64,000 nucleotides of DNA from Ricinus communis (Eukaryota; Streptophyta; Magnoliopsida; Malpighiales; Euphorbiaceae). Under the pieces are notes generated by a model. The model worked only from the letters and a program-made list of their open reading frames with translations, had not been told where the DNA came from and did no database searches. This document shows, piece after piece, positions 1 to 14,005 of the stretch (positions are counted from its first letter, which is position 1; each line of letters opens with the position of its first letter). The stretch covers positions 6,059,283 to 6,123,282 of the forward strand of contig NC_063258.1 in assembly GCF_019578655.1 (NCBI RefSeq). The letters run 5' to 3'. The position numbers and the translations under genes are program-made.

Positions 1-749
1 TTGCTTAAATATGTCTTGATTTTGATTAATGTTAAAATAGTTTTATACAGACAAGAAATGAACCCAACTCATGTAAGATTAAAATCCCGTTTAATGTTGA
101 AATTAACTTTTATTAACAAAAAAAAATTACAAACTGAATATTGATTACAAATGTTTTGAGCATGGTGTTGGTTTTCTGAACAAAGAAAATTAGATTAATG
201 CTTAATAATTGTAATAAAGTAATTATATCATTTTAAAAAAAAATTCAAATCGACTAAATAAAAATAAATAAACTAGATTGAGTGACTCTTTTTGTTAGCA
301 TAGTGCCTTTATTGCTATAATTTGCTCAGGTGTTGGAGAAACCACTTCTGGATTCTGCAATTCCTCTGCATCTTATATAACATTTGGAAGGTTCCATGTG
401 TAGCATTGGCAAGTCATGTTCCATGTGTCTTATACCAAGGTTAACAACCATCACCAAAAACTTGGCAAATATTTTTCATTTAAAAATGGTCTTTAACAAG
501 TTACATCAGCCATATTCACAAATAAAAAAATTGTATGTCCATTATTTGAATTCAAGTGGCAGACAGACCCTCTGACAGCCACATCAGCTCTAAATTGGTA
601 AAAGTTTTGCAATCTACTCTAAAGTGGTAGCATCTTTTTATGTGCATTAAATGGGAAAAGCCCCTTTTAGTTTGAAATACTGTGCTTGTCTTTGTGGAAC
701 TCAATTTCGTTATTATCATTGATCTAGATGGTCGTTACATCCCATGCAG
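1..749. other. Non-coding sequence upstream of the first visible exon (probable intron)
   Basis: No reading frame with recognisable content is visible here. The stretch ends in a good splice acceptor (CAG at 747-749) that opens the long exon of the next gene, so at least its right part should be intron of that gene. The leucine-rich repeats expected at the N-terminus of that family were not found and presumably lie off the left edge. Confidence 0.5.
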
Positions 750-3700
750 AGAAAAGTATCTCGTCTTGCTGCAATTGAAAGTGAAGAAGAGAGCACATAC
801 TTTTCTTCTGATCAGGAGTCGCCATCATGTGATAATGATATTCAAAGTAAAGAGGAGAACAACATATCTGATGAGGAAGCTGAAATAGCTGATTTGATCA
901 ACAGAGTTGAACTCATGAAGAAAGAGGATTCTATTCTTTGGCTGAGGGAATTTAAGGAGTGGATGGATCATGATTCTGATAATATTGTGGATGGCAGTAC
1001 ATGTAGTAGGGCTGTATTGCACCATATGAAGGAAAATCATCTGAAGAATAACAAGACAAACCAGAAGCATCAAGGAAAAAGTTCAAGATATGCCTTGAAT
1101 TCTCATGCTTCAGGAGATGAAACAAGTAAAGATGTCTTTGAATCTGACTCTTCCTTTATAGGTATGTCTCCACCGGGCATGGATGGATCAAGCCTGAAGT
1201 ACAGAAAATCTTCTTGGTATGAAGGATTAACCATCCAAGGAGACCATAAGTTTGTTGAAAATGGCAGCTTATCACCTTTGACTGCAATAGATGATACAAC
1301 AGAGTCTCATTCCTCTTCCTCCCTTTTTCACCCTGGGTCTCCTCCTCATTACCAAGAGGATATATTGCATCGCCGCCACAATTTGGTGGAAGAAATTTTG
1401 CAACTATCTGCAGAGTCTTACTCAGTGGCTTCATCTGATAGTGATACCAGCTCTAGTGAAGACAAAACGAATTATTACAGGAATTCAATACATGATGATC
1501 AGTCACAGAATGCAGAGTACTTGACTTTGAATGTTGGACGACGGCCATCTTCTGATTTCTTAAATGATAAGAATTATGACCAGGAATACGGATTTCATCA
1601 TGTAAGGGAAAATGAGAGGTTTTTGTTTGATCCAAGTGCTGAACAAACCTCTATTAAAACCAAAACTTCAAATTCAAACTGTGATGACTTTTCTTCTATA
1701 TCTTGTGGTGGTGAAATTGTTCATTCTGTTGACCAAGAGGCAGGTTGGCTAGAGAAGACAAAAGGTAAACGGAAACCAAGAAAAAGAGTTATTTTACTAT
1801 CAGAAAATGGGGTTAACAGGACAGGGACATCAGAAAAACCAAGTCATATAGTTACATATGGAGCTGATGATGTTTCTAGGTGCAATATTCATGATACTGT
1901 TTGTACGAAGCAATTGCAGACAAATGCAATTGCAACCCCAGCAATTGCAAATGTTGGTAGATTTTCGGATGATTTTATTGCGAAGTATTTTAATGCAAAT
2001 GTTGCAGATTCCAGAATCAATGAGACTTGTATGCGCTATATGTGTTGTGAATGTGTACTTGAGCCAGAATCCCTATACAGAGAAAGGTAAACTTTCTGAC
2101 ATCTCAGGAATGAATGCTGCAGTAATTCTGAAATTATTTATGAACACCTAAAGTCTATCTACTTGATTCTTATGGTACATTATCCCATTAGCTCTCTTTC
2201 CCCCCTTCTTCTTGCCTTTTAAACATATACCAAGATGTCCAGTAAGCTTTCTCTTGTGCACATAATTGGCAGAGGGTGGGGGGTGGAGCTCATGGTTTAT
2301 TTTTGTGGCAGTTTGCATTTAGCATGTAAATGGGATTCTTCTATCTTTCTTTTTTTTGGACTTCTCTAACATAGCTTATGTTATTAAATGTAAAAAAATT
2401 TAAAGTGCAAGAATAGTTCTGCATATTAATTCTCAAAAGAGTTGATTTTGCAACCACATAAATCTTTAGTTTGAACAAATCACAGACAACTGGGCAAGAC
2501 TATGGTAATATCGAAATGTTGCATGCATGGGGTACCTGTTTTCATCTGTGTTAGAGTGATTGACCGGGCATCAACGTCATCAAGGGCGTGCTTGATGCCT
2601 TCTTTTACCTTCATTTGCAATCACCTAGTCCAAGTTACTAGATAATATTCTTAAAGTTAGATCCACTTTCTATAAATTTGGATTGGACCTTATAGACTTT
2701 AGGTCTTGTGTACACTTGTTACAATACAACAATGGTCATCAAGAGCTCTGCATGAAATTCGATGTGGGCAATCTGGTGCTGTTTTTCTCTTTTGCTCATA
2801 GGTTCTTCAGAGAAAATGATATGGTTTCTAGTTTTGATTTATGATTTAGTAGTTGAATCAGATACTTTCTGCATTTTTATTTTTCTGAACCTTTTTTGGT
2901 TGCACGCAGAGAAGTAGCCTTATTACTGAGCAGTGAAAATAAGTTGTATGTACTGCTCATTGGAGTAGCATTTGATGGGTCAGGTCAGTTATGAAGTCAT
3001 TTTGAGAATTACTTATTGGTTGTTCTCTGATTGTTGCTTGAGTGGAAGTGTACTTATCTCTGGTTGGCCAGTTTTATAAGTTTGTAACTTGGCATTCATG
3101 AGTATTGCAGGAAATATTTTGAGTTTACTGGGTTGGCACAGGGTTGAAGATGTCAAAGAAGTTTTGGTTGGTGTGGGACTTCAGGCCATAAGGTTAATGT
3201 TTTGTGATACTGCTAACAATTATTGCACTGATCAGTTTCCTGAAACTGTAGTCTTCTATTATTGGTTAGGGTGTACATTGAGAGGGGAGCAACCTATCTG
3301 TTTCTCACAAGGAGCATTGAGAAATCAAGACAATTACTTTACACACTTCAAGTTCTTGATCCATGTGTAACAAATAATAAATGCATATTAAGAAGGTGAT
3401 CCATATAAAATTGAATTTTCATCTTATCATATGTACGCTTGCAACTATAGTAGATTTTTCTTTGAATTCGACCTATATGTTATATTTATACATATTTGTT
3501 TTGGCTGTTATATGATAGATTGGGGTTTTGGAAATTTATATGGCAGTTTGGAGCAGGTTCAGGTTGAGTTGTTTGAGAAACAAATATGTGGAGGTTCAAA
3601 GATGAGCATATTCCAATATGCTATGGTGCTTTTTTGCCACAAAGATAAAGGTATACTTCTTAATATTTTATGTTGATTCGATTATCTTAAAATTTGGGAA

Positions 3701-6388
3701 ATGCCCTGCTAGCTATTTTTGGACTTGCTATTGGATCATATTCAAATTTTTTGCAGTTTGAAAGTCAAATACTCGAAAAAGATTAATACTTTGGAATCAA
3801 GTACTAAGAGTTCAATTTTTACACTTCTTAAATGACTTTAGAAGTCTCCTAACTGCTCAGTTGTTCTGGGATATATGATTCATTAAACAGATTGATACAC
3901 TTACTGATTTATCTCAAGATGCCAAATTTAATAATAGTGACATGTTCTAACTAGCTGTCAAATCCACAAAATCATTATTTTTCTCAGTGAAAAGCTCTAA
4001 TAGAACTTAAAATAGATGGCATATTAAGCATGCATGTTCAGCATAGAGGGACAATGATAATCCAACAGTGGCCTCAACAAACTTGTTTTGTCTAAGTTGC
4101 TATTGATGGTTGTAACTGTGACAACTTTATAAGTGCAGTTTGCAGTTATCTTATTAATGTATTTTTAATCACAAGTTTTCAATCAATTTGTGTAATTTGT
4201 AGAATAAATCAATTTCCTGACCTAGTGTCTATATTCTTTGCTTACTATAATTGGCTCAGGATGTAGGCTTTCTACAGCAAAATGTAAATATTTCTGTTAT
4301 ATTTTTGCTTACTATATGATTAGTAATCATTTCATTATTTATTATAATAAAAGTCACAATATTAAAATATTTGATAAATTAGTGTATAATATAATATTTA
4401 TTAAAAATATTTAATTATTTTTTATGAATATTTCTCATTATTGTATAGTAGAAACTCATGAAAATATATAAAAATATATTGACCACATTAAGTAATTCAC
4501 TTGCAATAATTCTAACTATTTTATAAGTACTTTTCTTTTTCATATAATATGAACTCATGTGTTATTATATACTTTACAAACTTAGTGATTAATTAGACTT
4601 CACATAAATTTATATGTATAAAAAAAGATATTGACCACACGAAGTAATTCACTTATATTAATCCTACTAACGAAGTATTATAGTAACTGCAGATGCAATT
4701 TTAGATAATTTAGGTTATCCTTTTACAAATTTTAGATGCATAAATTTTGATAGAATTAGAATTGAATTAGATTAATTACTAATTAATTCTATTAGGATTA
4801 GGAAATTAAATTAATTCCCTATAGAATTAGGATAGTACAAGATTAGTAATTATTGATTAACTCTTAAGGTATTTTAGTCAGTTCAAGAATTTTCTCCTCC
4901 CTTTGTGCTTTTATATATATTATATTGATTATAGATAGATAGATTATAGATACTTTGTTCTCCTATTTTTCACACATGAATTTGAACAGACGAAGCCTGG
5001 CTTTCAAGATCACTCTTTGTTAGTGGCGGGCATGTGCTTCTGTGTGTTGAAGAACTTAAGCAGTTCAGCTCTCTTTCACTGGATGCATCTTCCTCGTATT
5101 TTTCCCTTGATTCATGTTGCTCCATCAGTAACGTATCTGAGCTGGTAAATTTTTCATTTGATCTTTCTTTGTTGTTTAGCTATATATGTTTCATGGGTAT
5201 AGGCAGCCATTATTGCAATATGAAGCACTAAAAAAACGGGTAATAGTCTGGTTATGGGTAACGGCATTTTTAAAAATTTAAGATATGAATGCGGTAGGGA
5301 CACACCGTATATGTAATGATTACTATGAGAATGGAAATTAATATATTTGAATAACACTTATGATTCATTCATAAAACATCTTCAAGCTCCTCATCTCCAC
5401 CGATTCATCTACAAACAGCAATAGCTTCTGGTTATCGTGACCTCCTGGTTATCTCTGTATGTCCTAGGCCTGTCCCAGGCGCATTTCCAGCTTATAAATA
5501 AGAAAGAAAATAGGGGACGTAGATTTAGGCGTGTCCCATGTGTCCCATACGTTTTCCGGCCATCAGCCATACCTCGATCGAGAATCTTGATGCTTCATAG
5601 GTAGAGCCTAGTTGGTCTTATGCCTAAATGCACCTTGTAAGTAGTTAGTTATGGGGATTCCTTTTGCTTGCCTCATTTATTTTTATTTTCTCACTTCTCT
5701 CTCTCACATTGGAGCAATTCTCCCATCAGTTCTCCCATGACGAGCTAACTTGGTGAGGTCCTTTATCTGAAACAATTTTTTTTTTTTTTTTTACTATTTT
5801 CTGTACCATTCCTTTTTCTTTATTAAACAAAAATTGTTGAGAGAGAATTTGAGATGCCCTAATTTTTTCCTTGTGACCAACATCACAAAAGGCTGGTTTG
5901 GGTTGACTTCTGGAACCAACATCACAGCCTCAAATGGAGCCAAGGGGGGTTTTGAATCTGAGTTTACTTAACTTACACATTAAAGTGCATAGTATTGATT
6001 TACGAGTCACCAAAAGCTTCTTTTTGTTCTTCTCTTTTGCGAGTCACTAGAAGCTTCTTTTCATTCTTCTCTTTGTGAAGAATATTTGCCCCATCGGGTC
6101 ATTCAAATATGGGAAGATCATGTTCATTTAAGGTTGGAATTCCATGTTCAGGTCATCGAGAGTAGCGAGAGTCTGTGCGTTCTTGAACATGCTACTACAA
6201 TGTTGTGCAACTCATCCAAGGATCACAAGGAGGCTGCAGCAAGTAACAAGGGAAACACAGCTTCAGGCTCTCAGACATGGAAGCTCAAGTGGTTCTCAGA
6301 AGAGAGTCTATTAAATTTTGTAGCATTGTTGAAGGCAATTCATGCAGGGACATCAATGTCCCCATTGCTCATAAGGCGTGCATCATGA
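750..6388 (+). CDS. C-terminal part of an LRR/STK11IP-like (PH-like) plant protein, 5' end outside window
   Basis: Predicted exons 750-2086, 2910-2983, 3111-3192, 3270-3395, 3547-3650, 4990-5144 and 6152-6388 keep one reading frame through GT/AG junctions and give about 704 residues ending in a TGA. The first exon is acidic and serine-rich with a basic start (RKVSRLA) and a short aromatic/charged motif (ILWLREFKEWM). The small exons encode a compact domain with alternating hydrophobic strands (KLYVLLIGVAF, GGHVLLCVEEL, TWKLKWFSEESLLNFV) that looks PH-like. From family knowledge this arrangement matches plant proteins annotated as LRR or serine/threonine kinase 11-interacting protein-like (sometimes 'outer arm dynein light chain'). 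No enzymatic motif is visible; a scaffold role is only a guess. The last intron (5145-6151) is about 1 kb, AT-rich, with small duplications. The segment just after its acceptor (to about 6245) is the least certain part of the model. Confidence 0.7.
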
Positions 6389-7855
6389 TTTTGTAATTTA
6401 GTTTGTTTCATATTCTTTTCATTCTTTTTGGTGTAGGCTTTCATCTTTTCTCCCTTCTCTTCTTTTCTTTTAAAAAAAAAAAAAAAAGTTATTTTGGTTT
6501 CTTGTAGCCTCAGTCTGACGATTCAGTAGCTTTCTTTTTATTGTGATTCTTTGATTTGTATTCTTTTGTAATTGATTTTTTTTTTGTCTTGTGTACAAAT
6601 TGTACAGTACAGAATATAAAAAGAAAAATGCATGCTTATTTCGTTTCTGCTTCTCTGGGAAAGTGTTCGACGATATTGCAAATTCAAACAAAGCCATCCT
6701 TTGATTGTAGAGATTTGGTTATGAGTTTGGATTTCATAATTTATCTTTTAATTTTTTGTGTTTTCCTAGTCATGGTAAGAGTTTGGCAAAATGTATTTTT
6801 AAATTCTTAATTTTTATTTTATTTTGTCTTTTATATTTTTATTGAGATTTAATAATTTTCAATTAAAGTAAAAATAAAAATATATGAAATATTGATATAT
6901 AAGAAATTTTTAATAAAATTAAAAATAAAAATCTAGACTTAATAGAATAAATTGAAACTAAAATTTGATGATTTAATAGAATAAGACAAAAGTTAAGGTA
7001 TTGGTAAGGGATTTGTTTAAGAATTTATTCTATTAGAAATCTTAAATGTTCTAAGGAATACATCAGTCTAACACAGCTTTGTGATATATATTAGTTATTG
7101 TATTTGCTTTAGTTTATTTATTATAATAAATCAATTATAATTAAATATTAATTAATGAGATTTTAATAATAAATAATGATACATCACTATACAATTAGTA
7201 GATAATAATATTATCACTTTTCTCTACTTGGGAGTTCTACAAGTCAATAGATTATTAATTTCTACTTAGCCTGGAGGATAAGCCTACTTTGAAGAGGCAG
7301 AAAAATCAAGATTCATGAATTTAGGGACTTGATTATTAATTTTGATTTACATAATTTAAAAGTTGTAGGACCAAAGCAATAACGCAATGAAGTGTTTTTT
7401 TCTTTAGGAAAATAATGCAATGAAAAATGTTTACACTAAGCTTTATTTGTGCATAACCATCCTTCCTGCCAGAGAACAGCCAAAAGAAAATACAATAAGA
7501 ACTTTATTGTATCAAGAGTATTTCATGTGACAGTTAAATTTTCAACTACATAAGACAGTTGTCACAAGTTTCACTATCCTGTCTATTTTCATATCATCAG
7601 TTAAACTGAAATGTACATTGTTCTTTACTATATCAATATAAAAGGAAAAGGATAGGCCAAGCTGAAAGCAGCTTTCACCAAAAGTGTGTTCAGAAATTTC
7701 AATCTAGGACTACCACAAACCGATGACATCAGAAATTGCCGCAAAAATAGACCAATCAAATGAATTTATTGAGCAGCTCATACTCCTTCAATCTTGCACA
7801 AAATTTAGGATCGGAAGTTATCAGAAAATACACATCTCTTACCCCATAGACTTTG
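6389..7855. other. 3' flanks of the convergent LRR-like and SURF1 genes
   Basis: The stretch holds the likely 3' UTR of the upstream gene (to about 6800; poly-A run at 6471-6487) and, from the right, the 3' UTR of SURF1. The middle (6800-7440) is AT-rich with no coding signal or clear repeat. Confidence 0.5.
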
Positions 7856-10800
7856 CTATTTCCAGCTTCTCCGTGGATTTAGTCTCTTGAAAGCCATAAA
7901 TGTAACAGCAGCAGATAGCGAATACCTGCTCAAAATACAACCACTATCAGAAGACTCAACCAAGACCTAATCTTATAGCATCTCATCCTTTTAGAATGTA
8001 CCTAGAACATAAAATCAGATTTGCTCTAAGAATTGCCCCCAATAGATGTGCAAAATACTTAAAATGTGTAAATATATCAAGAGACTGAATTAGCATACCA
8101 TGTCAATGTATAGTTGAGATGGTCCTGTGGCATGACTGAACTGCGTATCAAGGTATTGACATCCTTCGGAAGAGGATAGGGGCATGATGAACTAATATTT
8201 TCACTGATGTCTTCCACATAGATGGTATTTTCAGGAAGTCCACAAGCATGAGCAACAGCAGGAACATCAATATAGAACCATTGGCCAGACATTGGAACAT
8301 TTTCTGGAACAAAAATGCTAGGCTTTTCACTCCCTCGAATCACTCCAACAACTTCTACAGAAGTGAGAGATGGAATTTGATCCTGTAAATTGCTGAAGTT
8401 AAATGCTGCACTTTCCAAGTTAATGAACCTACAATAAACAAGGTTAATGCAATAGAAGGAACACCTCAACCACTTTTTGCTTCTTGGACCAAAACTTCCA
8501 CCACGAGATTCTTTCACCCTTTTGGGCAGCTAAGGAAGGCTGTTCGTCATCTTGTGAAATTTCTAAGGACCTTTCCTTCCAAATACGAGGGACCCATCCT
8601 CTATTGACCAGAATTGGTGACCGCACACTGAAAGAAAACTACCCAGCATTTGTAAATACAACACTATCATCTAATTTGCAGGTCCAAAATAGAGATCATA
8701 ATATTTGTTGCCTTGGTCATCTTTTTGTATGTATTACATAATAAACCAAATTCATGACGTATAATGTTCAAATTTCAAATTAGCTTCATTGCATATACTT
8801 ATTAGTTCCATCATATGAACCAAAGTTTGCTCGTGACTAATGTCCAATAGAAACAGTAGGCAAGAAAGTAAATATGAACATGTTTGATGCTTGCCTTCAA
8901 AACACTAAGTGGGAAGAACAGTATAAACCACAATATGAAGACACCCAATCAAAGCATCGCCAAACAGAAAGGGAAATGATCATTACTAGTCGGATAGAAA
9001 ATCAGAAAACAATGCATGATTTCTTCCCACGTTCCATCATCCTTAATGTCCATTGCAGCCATTATATGCTAAATCAATAGGTTTTGGGGAAAGATGATTT
9101 TTTTAGTCTATGGACAAAATGCTGGCTTGATGAATTGGTAATGTGCTGCACTTTTCTTTCATTGTCTTGAACAAGAAGTTCATGTTCCCTTTGGAAGATC
9201 TAATTTTTTTTAATCTGATCATGCTAGCCACAGAAACTCAACAGGCCCATAAGTCAATGCATATGCATAATGTAATGGATAGTATTAGTGGTTCTTGATG
9301 GAAAACATCTATAACGAATGAGGTATCATTCTACTTAAGCAATAAATCAACAAATTATTTTCAAACTAAGAATATGCCTTAACAGTTAAACTAATCAACT
9401 ATATTTATTAACCTAATGTTCCTCGAAGGGGGAAAGAGGTATTATCCATAATGAGTTGCTTAAAAATATAATCAAACTATCTATCTAAGCTACATTATAA
9501 CCACAGAAAACACTTGCAGGCTTACCTCTCAGGGTTGTTGGGGATAGGCATTAGGGGTGTAATGACATAATAGCCATTTTCAGTCACTCCAGATATACTT
9601 CTAGAACGTGGACCAACAAAGATTGATCTTTTCTCATCCAAAACACCTTTGCATGCCACCCTCCTGAACTCCAAAGTATCCAATTGTTCACTTGATGGGG
9701 ATATGTCATCAAACTTCATAGGCTCCACTGCCAATCTCTTCTGTCTATAATCCAGCATTTTGATCTGCATAGGACATATTTTTAACAGTGTGAATACATC
9801 AATTAAATTTCCAAAAGGCAACCAGTACTTCAACTTAAAGCAGCTACCTCCCAGGAATTGGGGGTATATATTTGACTCAATGAACATATAGTATCTGCCA
9901 CTTTTATAGGTTATGAGTGAGTTACTCTGACATATAACATTGGAAGATAGATATTAGAGCTTTAGACGGAAACAAGTATGACAACTTTCTGTTCACCTGT
10001 AGAATTAGATGTTAGCCTCAAACAACATGGTGTATCAACCTATGACATTGTATTATGTGATTGAGAGATACAAATACCTCAATTAAACTAAAAGGAGGAA
10101 CAAGACTAGCAGATATGCTAATATTCTACTTGATACATGTGCATATTTGTCTGTGTGTGCAGCATCTCCTAGCCATCAACATCCACCATCATATGGTATT
10201 TGATCCCAGTTTCTTGGGAAGCAACCATTATGATATACCTGAATCCTTGTTCTGAAAACCGCTTACAGATGAAAGTGTGCGACCATACTTCTATTTTCTA
10301 TGGCTTTCATATTTCTCCAGCTTCTGAATTATATAACAAACCAGGGTATCAAAAAAGAAAATCCAACTCAATGTTCAATACACATTTCAGTCTTAAAAAT
10401 AGATTGCACATGGATTGCAGTTTTTAGGGAAGCAACTAATCTAAGAACATTCTGAGTAGACCACATTGGTTGTAGTACACTCTCACATCAACTAAAAGCT
10501 TTTAGTCAATTAGACATAACAAAATCACACATGATTAATAAGCTTCATGAAAAACACCTAATATATGTAGCAATTCATTCTCCAGAACATCGCAATTAAT
10601 TAAAACTCAATAAGATGCTTTTCGAAGGCTATTTCCACTTGAACAGAAATGGAGAATGGAACACTCGAGCAGGAAAAATAAATTCTATCAAATAATCCAA
10701 TATAATCCCAACAGTATCAATAAAAAATAATGATCACATAAATACAATACCTGCTGATTGAAGAACCCAATTAAGCAACAATCTTAATTAAAAAAAATGA

Positions 10801-11208
10801 GAGAAATAGTAAGTGATATAGTACCTTCTCCTGCCTTCTAAAGATCTGCCAAGTTCCAAGGCCAAAAGTGATAGTTCCAGGTAGAAAAAGCAACCATTTT
10901 GACCATTTTGATATTCTCTCTTTTTCTCGCACATGAACACCTATAAAAAAGACACTACATTCTTATACTTGTCATTACTTTGAACAAAAACCCAGAAACA
11001 CGAGAAAGCACAGATATAAGAGAAAAAAGATTAGACCTTGAGATTGAGGAGTGAAAGTTGAAGGTGTTTGAGAGATGGCCGCGGCCGATAAAGTACAAAA
11101 CAATGCATTTGAGTAAGGACCCAATTGCATTTGAAGGGTGGCAACACTTCCACCACCACCTGCACCAACCCTTGTTAGGGTTTTGGAAATGGAAGTTAAA
11201 GCTGACAT
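7856..11208 (-). CDS. SURF1: SURF1-like cytochrome c oxidase assembly protein
   Basis: Six exons on the minus strand: 11208-11037, 10940-10825, 9764-9526, 8627-8465, 8382-8099 and 7925-7856. Phases agree across all junctions and give 347 residues, close to plant SURF1 length. The N-terminus is Ser/Thr/Arg-bearing and nearly free of acidic residues, as in a mitochondrial presequence. TM1 is about residues 73-92 (ending GLGTWQIFRRQEK, a SURF1 hallmark). The intermembrane-space part carries VNRGWVPRIW and GQWFYIDVP. TM2 follows DHLNYTLTWYSLSAAVTF near residues 315-338. SURF1 proteins assist haem a insertion and early assembly of complex IV in the inner mitochondrial membrane. I chose the ATG at 11208 because it opens a typical presequence; an upstream in-frame ATG at 11253 would add 15 residues. 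Introns 4 (82 nt) and 5 (173 nt) are short; intron 2 is 1,060 nt. Confidence 0.93.
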
Positions 11209-11420
11209 TTTTAATCTGACATTTACTAGAGAGAGTACGGTTTGATGGATCAAAGCATGGAAAGGTTAATTGGAGACAATAAAAATAAATAGAGAGAATT
11301 AGAGAGGGAGATTTGGGTTAGGGTTTGTTTGTTTGCTGAGAAAGCAGGGAGAGAGAGGCAGATGGAGAGCGAAAGGAGAGAGAGAGAGAATGGGCTTTTT
11401 GGTCCGATATTAGGGAGCTG
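11209..11420 (-). promoter_or_regulatory. SURF1 5' UTR / core promoter with CT-rich tract
   Basis: On the coding strand of SURF1 this is a pyrimidine-rich stretch (plus strand 11340-11395 is GA-rich with repeated GAGAGA). Such Y-patch/CT-microsatellite leaders are common in plant housekeeping genes without a strong TATA box. The transcription start cannot be fixed from sequence. Confidence 0.4.
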
Positions 11421-13326
11421 AGGCTACAAAATTCAATGCATTTTCCTTCTCTCTTTCATCTTCGTTCGTCACAGGCGGCTATTATACGACACCGTCTTAA
11501 TTCCCCGATTTAGTAAATATTCTAATTTCTTTTTCTATAAAGTAAGGTCTTATTTTTGACCTAGTTTAATTTTGAAGTAATTCTTTTATTTCGGTTTTTT
11601 CTATTAATAACACTAACTACTATTTTATTTTGTGTTAATCATACGACTGAATTGGTAATTTAATATTACAATTTGATCTTTCAACTTATTATCAAGTATT
11701 AAACTCGTCTAAAATTAATTTTATTATCATATTAGAATAAAATCTTATTTTTAGTGCAAGCTAGTTTTAGTATTTAATCAAAATAATAAATTTAATATTT
11801 TTTTCTTGCTCTAACTTTTTATTTCTAATACAATTTAATTTAAACAAATTTTAAAATCTTAGAACTATTTATATTTACAATAATATTATTAAATTATTAT
11901 ATAATCTAATTTTAGTTATTAATATAAAATAAACATTTCAAATTATATAATTATTAATATGTTAAATTTCATTAACAATTTTTAACTTAATTTTAGTAAT
12001 ATAATAAGGTATGTATTTATGTGGGTGAGTTTTGGAGTAAATAGCATCGTTGCCGAGAGTTAGGGAATATTTTTTCAATAGCAAGAATAATATAAAATAT
12101 AAATAAAATTTATAATTAATAGAACACATAATAAGGTTTTAACATTAATTGTTCATTTTTGCATAAAGAAATTAGAAGATATATTTTGCTATCGCTCGTA
12201 AAGATCCAATGATGATTATTGTTCAGTTCTAAATCTTCTGCAAGCTGCTCCAAGAACCACTTTTAAATTTTTTTTATATATATAAAAGTAATAATTTTTG
12301 TGAATTAAATTCTGATTATTTTAATTTTTATAGTATTTTTTAATTTTCATATGTATATGGATTTAGTTATTTTCAATTACTTGGCTTAGTAATTTCATAT
12401 ATCATAAATTTATTTTAGTTCTTTTGATATTCATAATTCAAATTCTTAAAATATCTATGTATTTAAGAATTGGACATAAATGTATATTCTTAAGAAAAAT
12501 TGGACATCTGGATCCAAGCTAAAAATTGAACCTAGCATGAAATTACAATCCATTATGTTAATAATATAATAAATAGATCTAAATTTAAAATCAATATAGA
12601 CCTAGTGGGTTTTGCCATACTATGTTTGTAAAATATAAACTGTCGCATTTATAGAAAATAACCCATTAAATAATAAAATTAAACACCAAAATACACAAAC
12701 AAAAAAATTGATTTCCAGATTCATTTTGTGGATGTGGTGAAGCTTTTTTATAAAATATAGTACGTCACTCAATTAATAAAAATATCCCGAAAAATTATTC
12801 GAGTACGGACTCCATTTCCGAGCATGGCTCAAATTCTTTTATTTAACCTTGTCAACATTTTAAAGGATTAACATATTACACTCAAATAATTTGAAGTTCT
12901 ATCCGATGTACTAGCAACCCCACATGCTAATCTTATCCTAATAAACTCTCTTATTTTTGGAAAAAACATTTTTTAGTCCTGAGTCGCTTTTTCATTTTGT
13001 ATTTTGTTTCAAGATGTGCTGCATAAAGATAGCTTTAGGCAATTTAAAAATCTTCAAATCAATAATTCTCTAAAACCACTGGTTATTTTATTGTTACTTT
13101 TCCTCATTTATGAAGCCTCATTCCTAACATAGTATCAAGGATGACTCTCTTATCCCTTTTTTTGGTGCTTTTATCAGTATTGGTAGTTGAGCATTTTTTT
13201 TTTTTTCCATTTGTCTTGCCTTCTTAAAAGGATGGCAACAAGGTATAAAATATGGATCTATTTCTTGCATCACCATCAATCTATTGAGGAATGCCATTAT
13301 TTCTATGTTGTTTTCCTATAAAAATC
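11421..13326. other. AT-rich intergenic DNA
   Basis: No coding pattern, RNA gene or clear element boundary was recognised. It is long A/T tracts with scattered stop codons in all frames. Confidence 0.5.
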
Positions 13327-13336
13327 AATTCCAAAT

Positions 13337-13995
13337 AGAGCTAGCAATTTATGTCATATTGTGTTCAATTGTTTCATACCGAGATAACTGTATAACATAA
13401 AAATGGCTAATACGAACATAATATTGTGTCCAATTGTTTCATACCGAGATACGTGTATAACATAAAAATGGCTAATATGAACATAATTCGCTTAACTAAT
13501 CGTGTCAAAACATCAAATCTAAACTTACTAACTAAATTAAATGGGTTAACCCATATAAACCATTTAATAAATTTAATTTTTAAAAATTTGTCTTTCTAAA
13601 TAAAAAAACTAACCATTATAAAATGTATTTATTTAATTATAAAATGACTTAAATATAAATTATTATTTTAAAATATAATTTTATCTTTATAAATAATAAA
13701 ATTATTTATATAATATATAAAAATAAAAAATAAATGTATTTAAATGTGTTTATACATATTGTATATACCTCTTAACCCATTGAACTAGTTTAAATAAACA
13801 TGTCTATTCGTGTCACTCACTGATTAGATAAGTCAACTTGTTTCAACCTAATTTATTTTTGTATCATAATCAAATTTATAACTTGAACCTGTTTATTCTA
13901 TATCTAAATTCGTTTATGACTCAAACATGTTTATCCTAAATTCAAATTCATTTAACTATATGTCATATTGGATCGTGTAAAAAATTACGAGCCCT
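13337..13995. mobile_element. hAT-like non-autonomous element (MITE)
   Basis: The ends are weak inverted repeats: AGAGCTAGCAATTTATG at the left against AGGGCTCGTAATTTTTTA read inward from the right. They resemble the 'AGGGCTGGCAATT' ends of plant hAT elements. Flanks are a near-perfect direct repeat, AATTCCAAAT (13327-13336) and AATTTCAAAT (13996-14005), enough for the 8-bp hAT target duplication with one mismatch. The interior holds a 65-bp tandem duplication and no ORF. Family assignment is from the ends only. Confidence 0.5.
13356..13485. repeat. Tandem duplication, 2 x 65 bp
   Basis: Two adjacent copies (13356-13420 and 13421-13485), both starting ATATTGTGT and ending GAACATA, differ at only a few positions. 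The repeat lies just inside the left end of the hAT-like element. Confidence 0.85.
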
Positions 13996-14005
13996 AATTT
14001 CAAAT

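Noticed and set aside
8429..8462. A 34-nt intron in SURF1 that keeps the frame
   Set aside because: Too short for a plant intron. Splicing 8464-8383 (82 nt) uses better sites and restores a family-like protein.
11209..11253. Upstream in-frame ATG for SURF1 at 11253
   Set aside because: The 15 added residues do not improve the presequence. The ATG at 11208 fits better, though use of the upstream start cannot be excluded.
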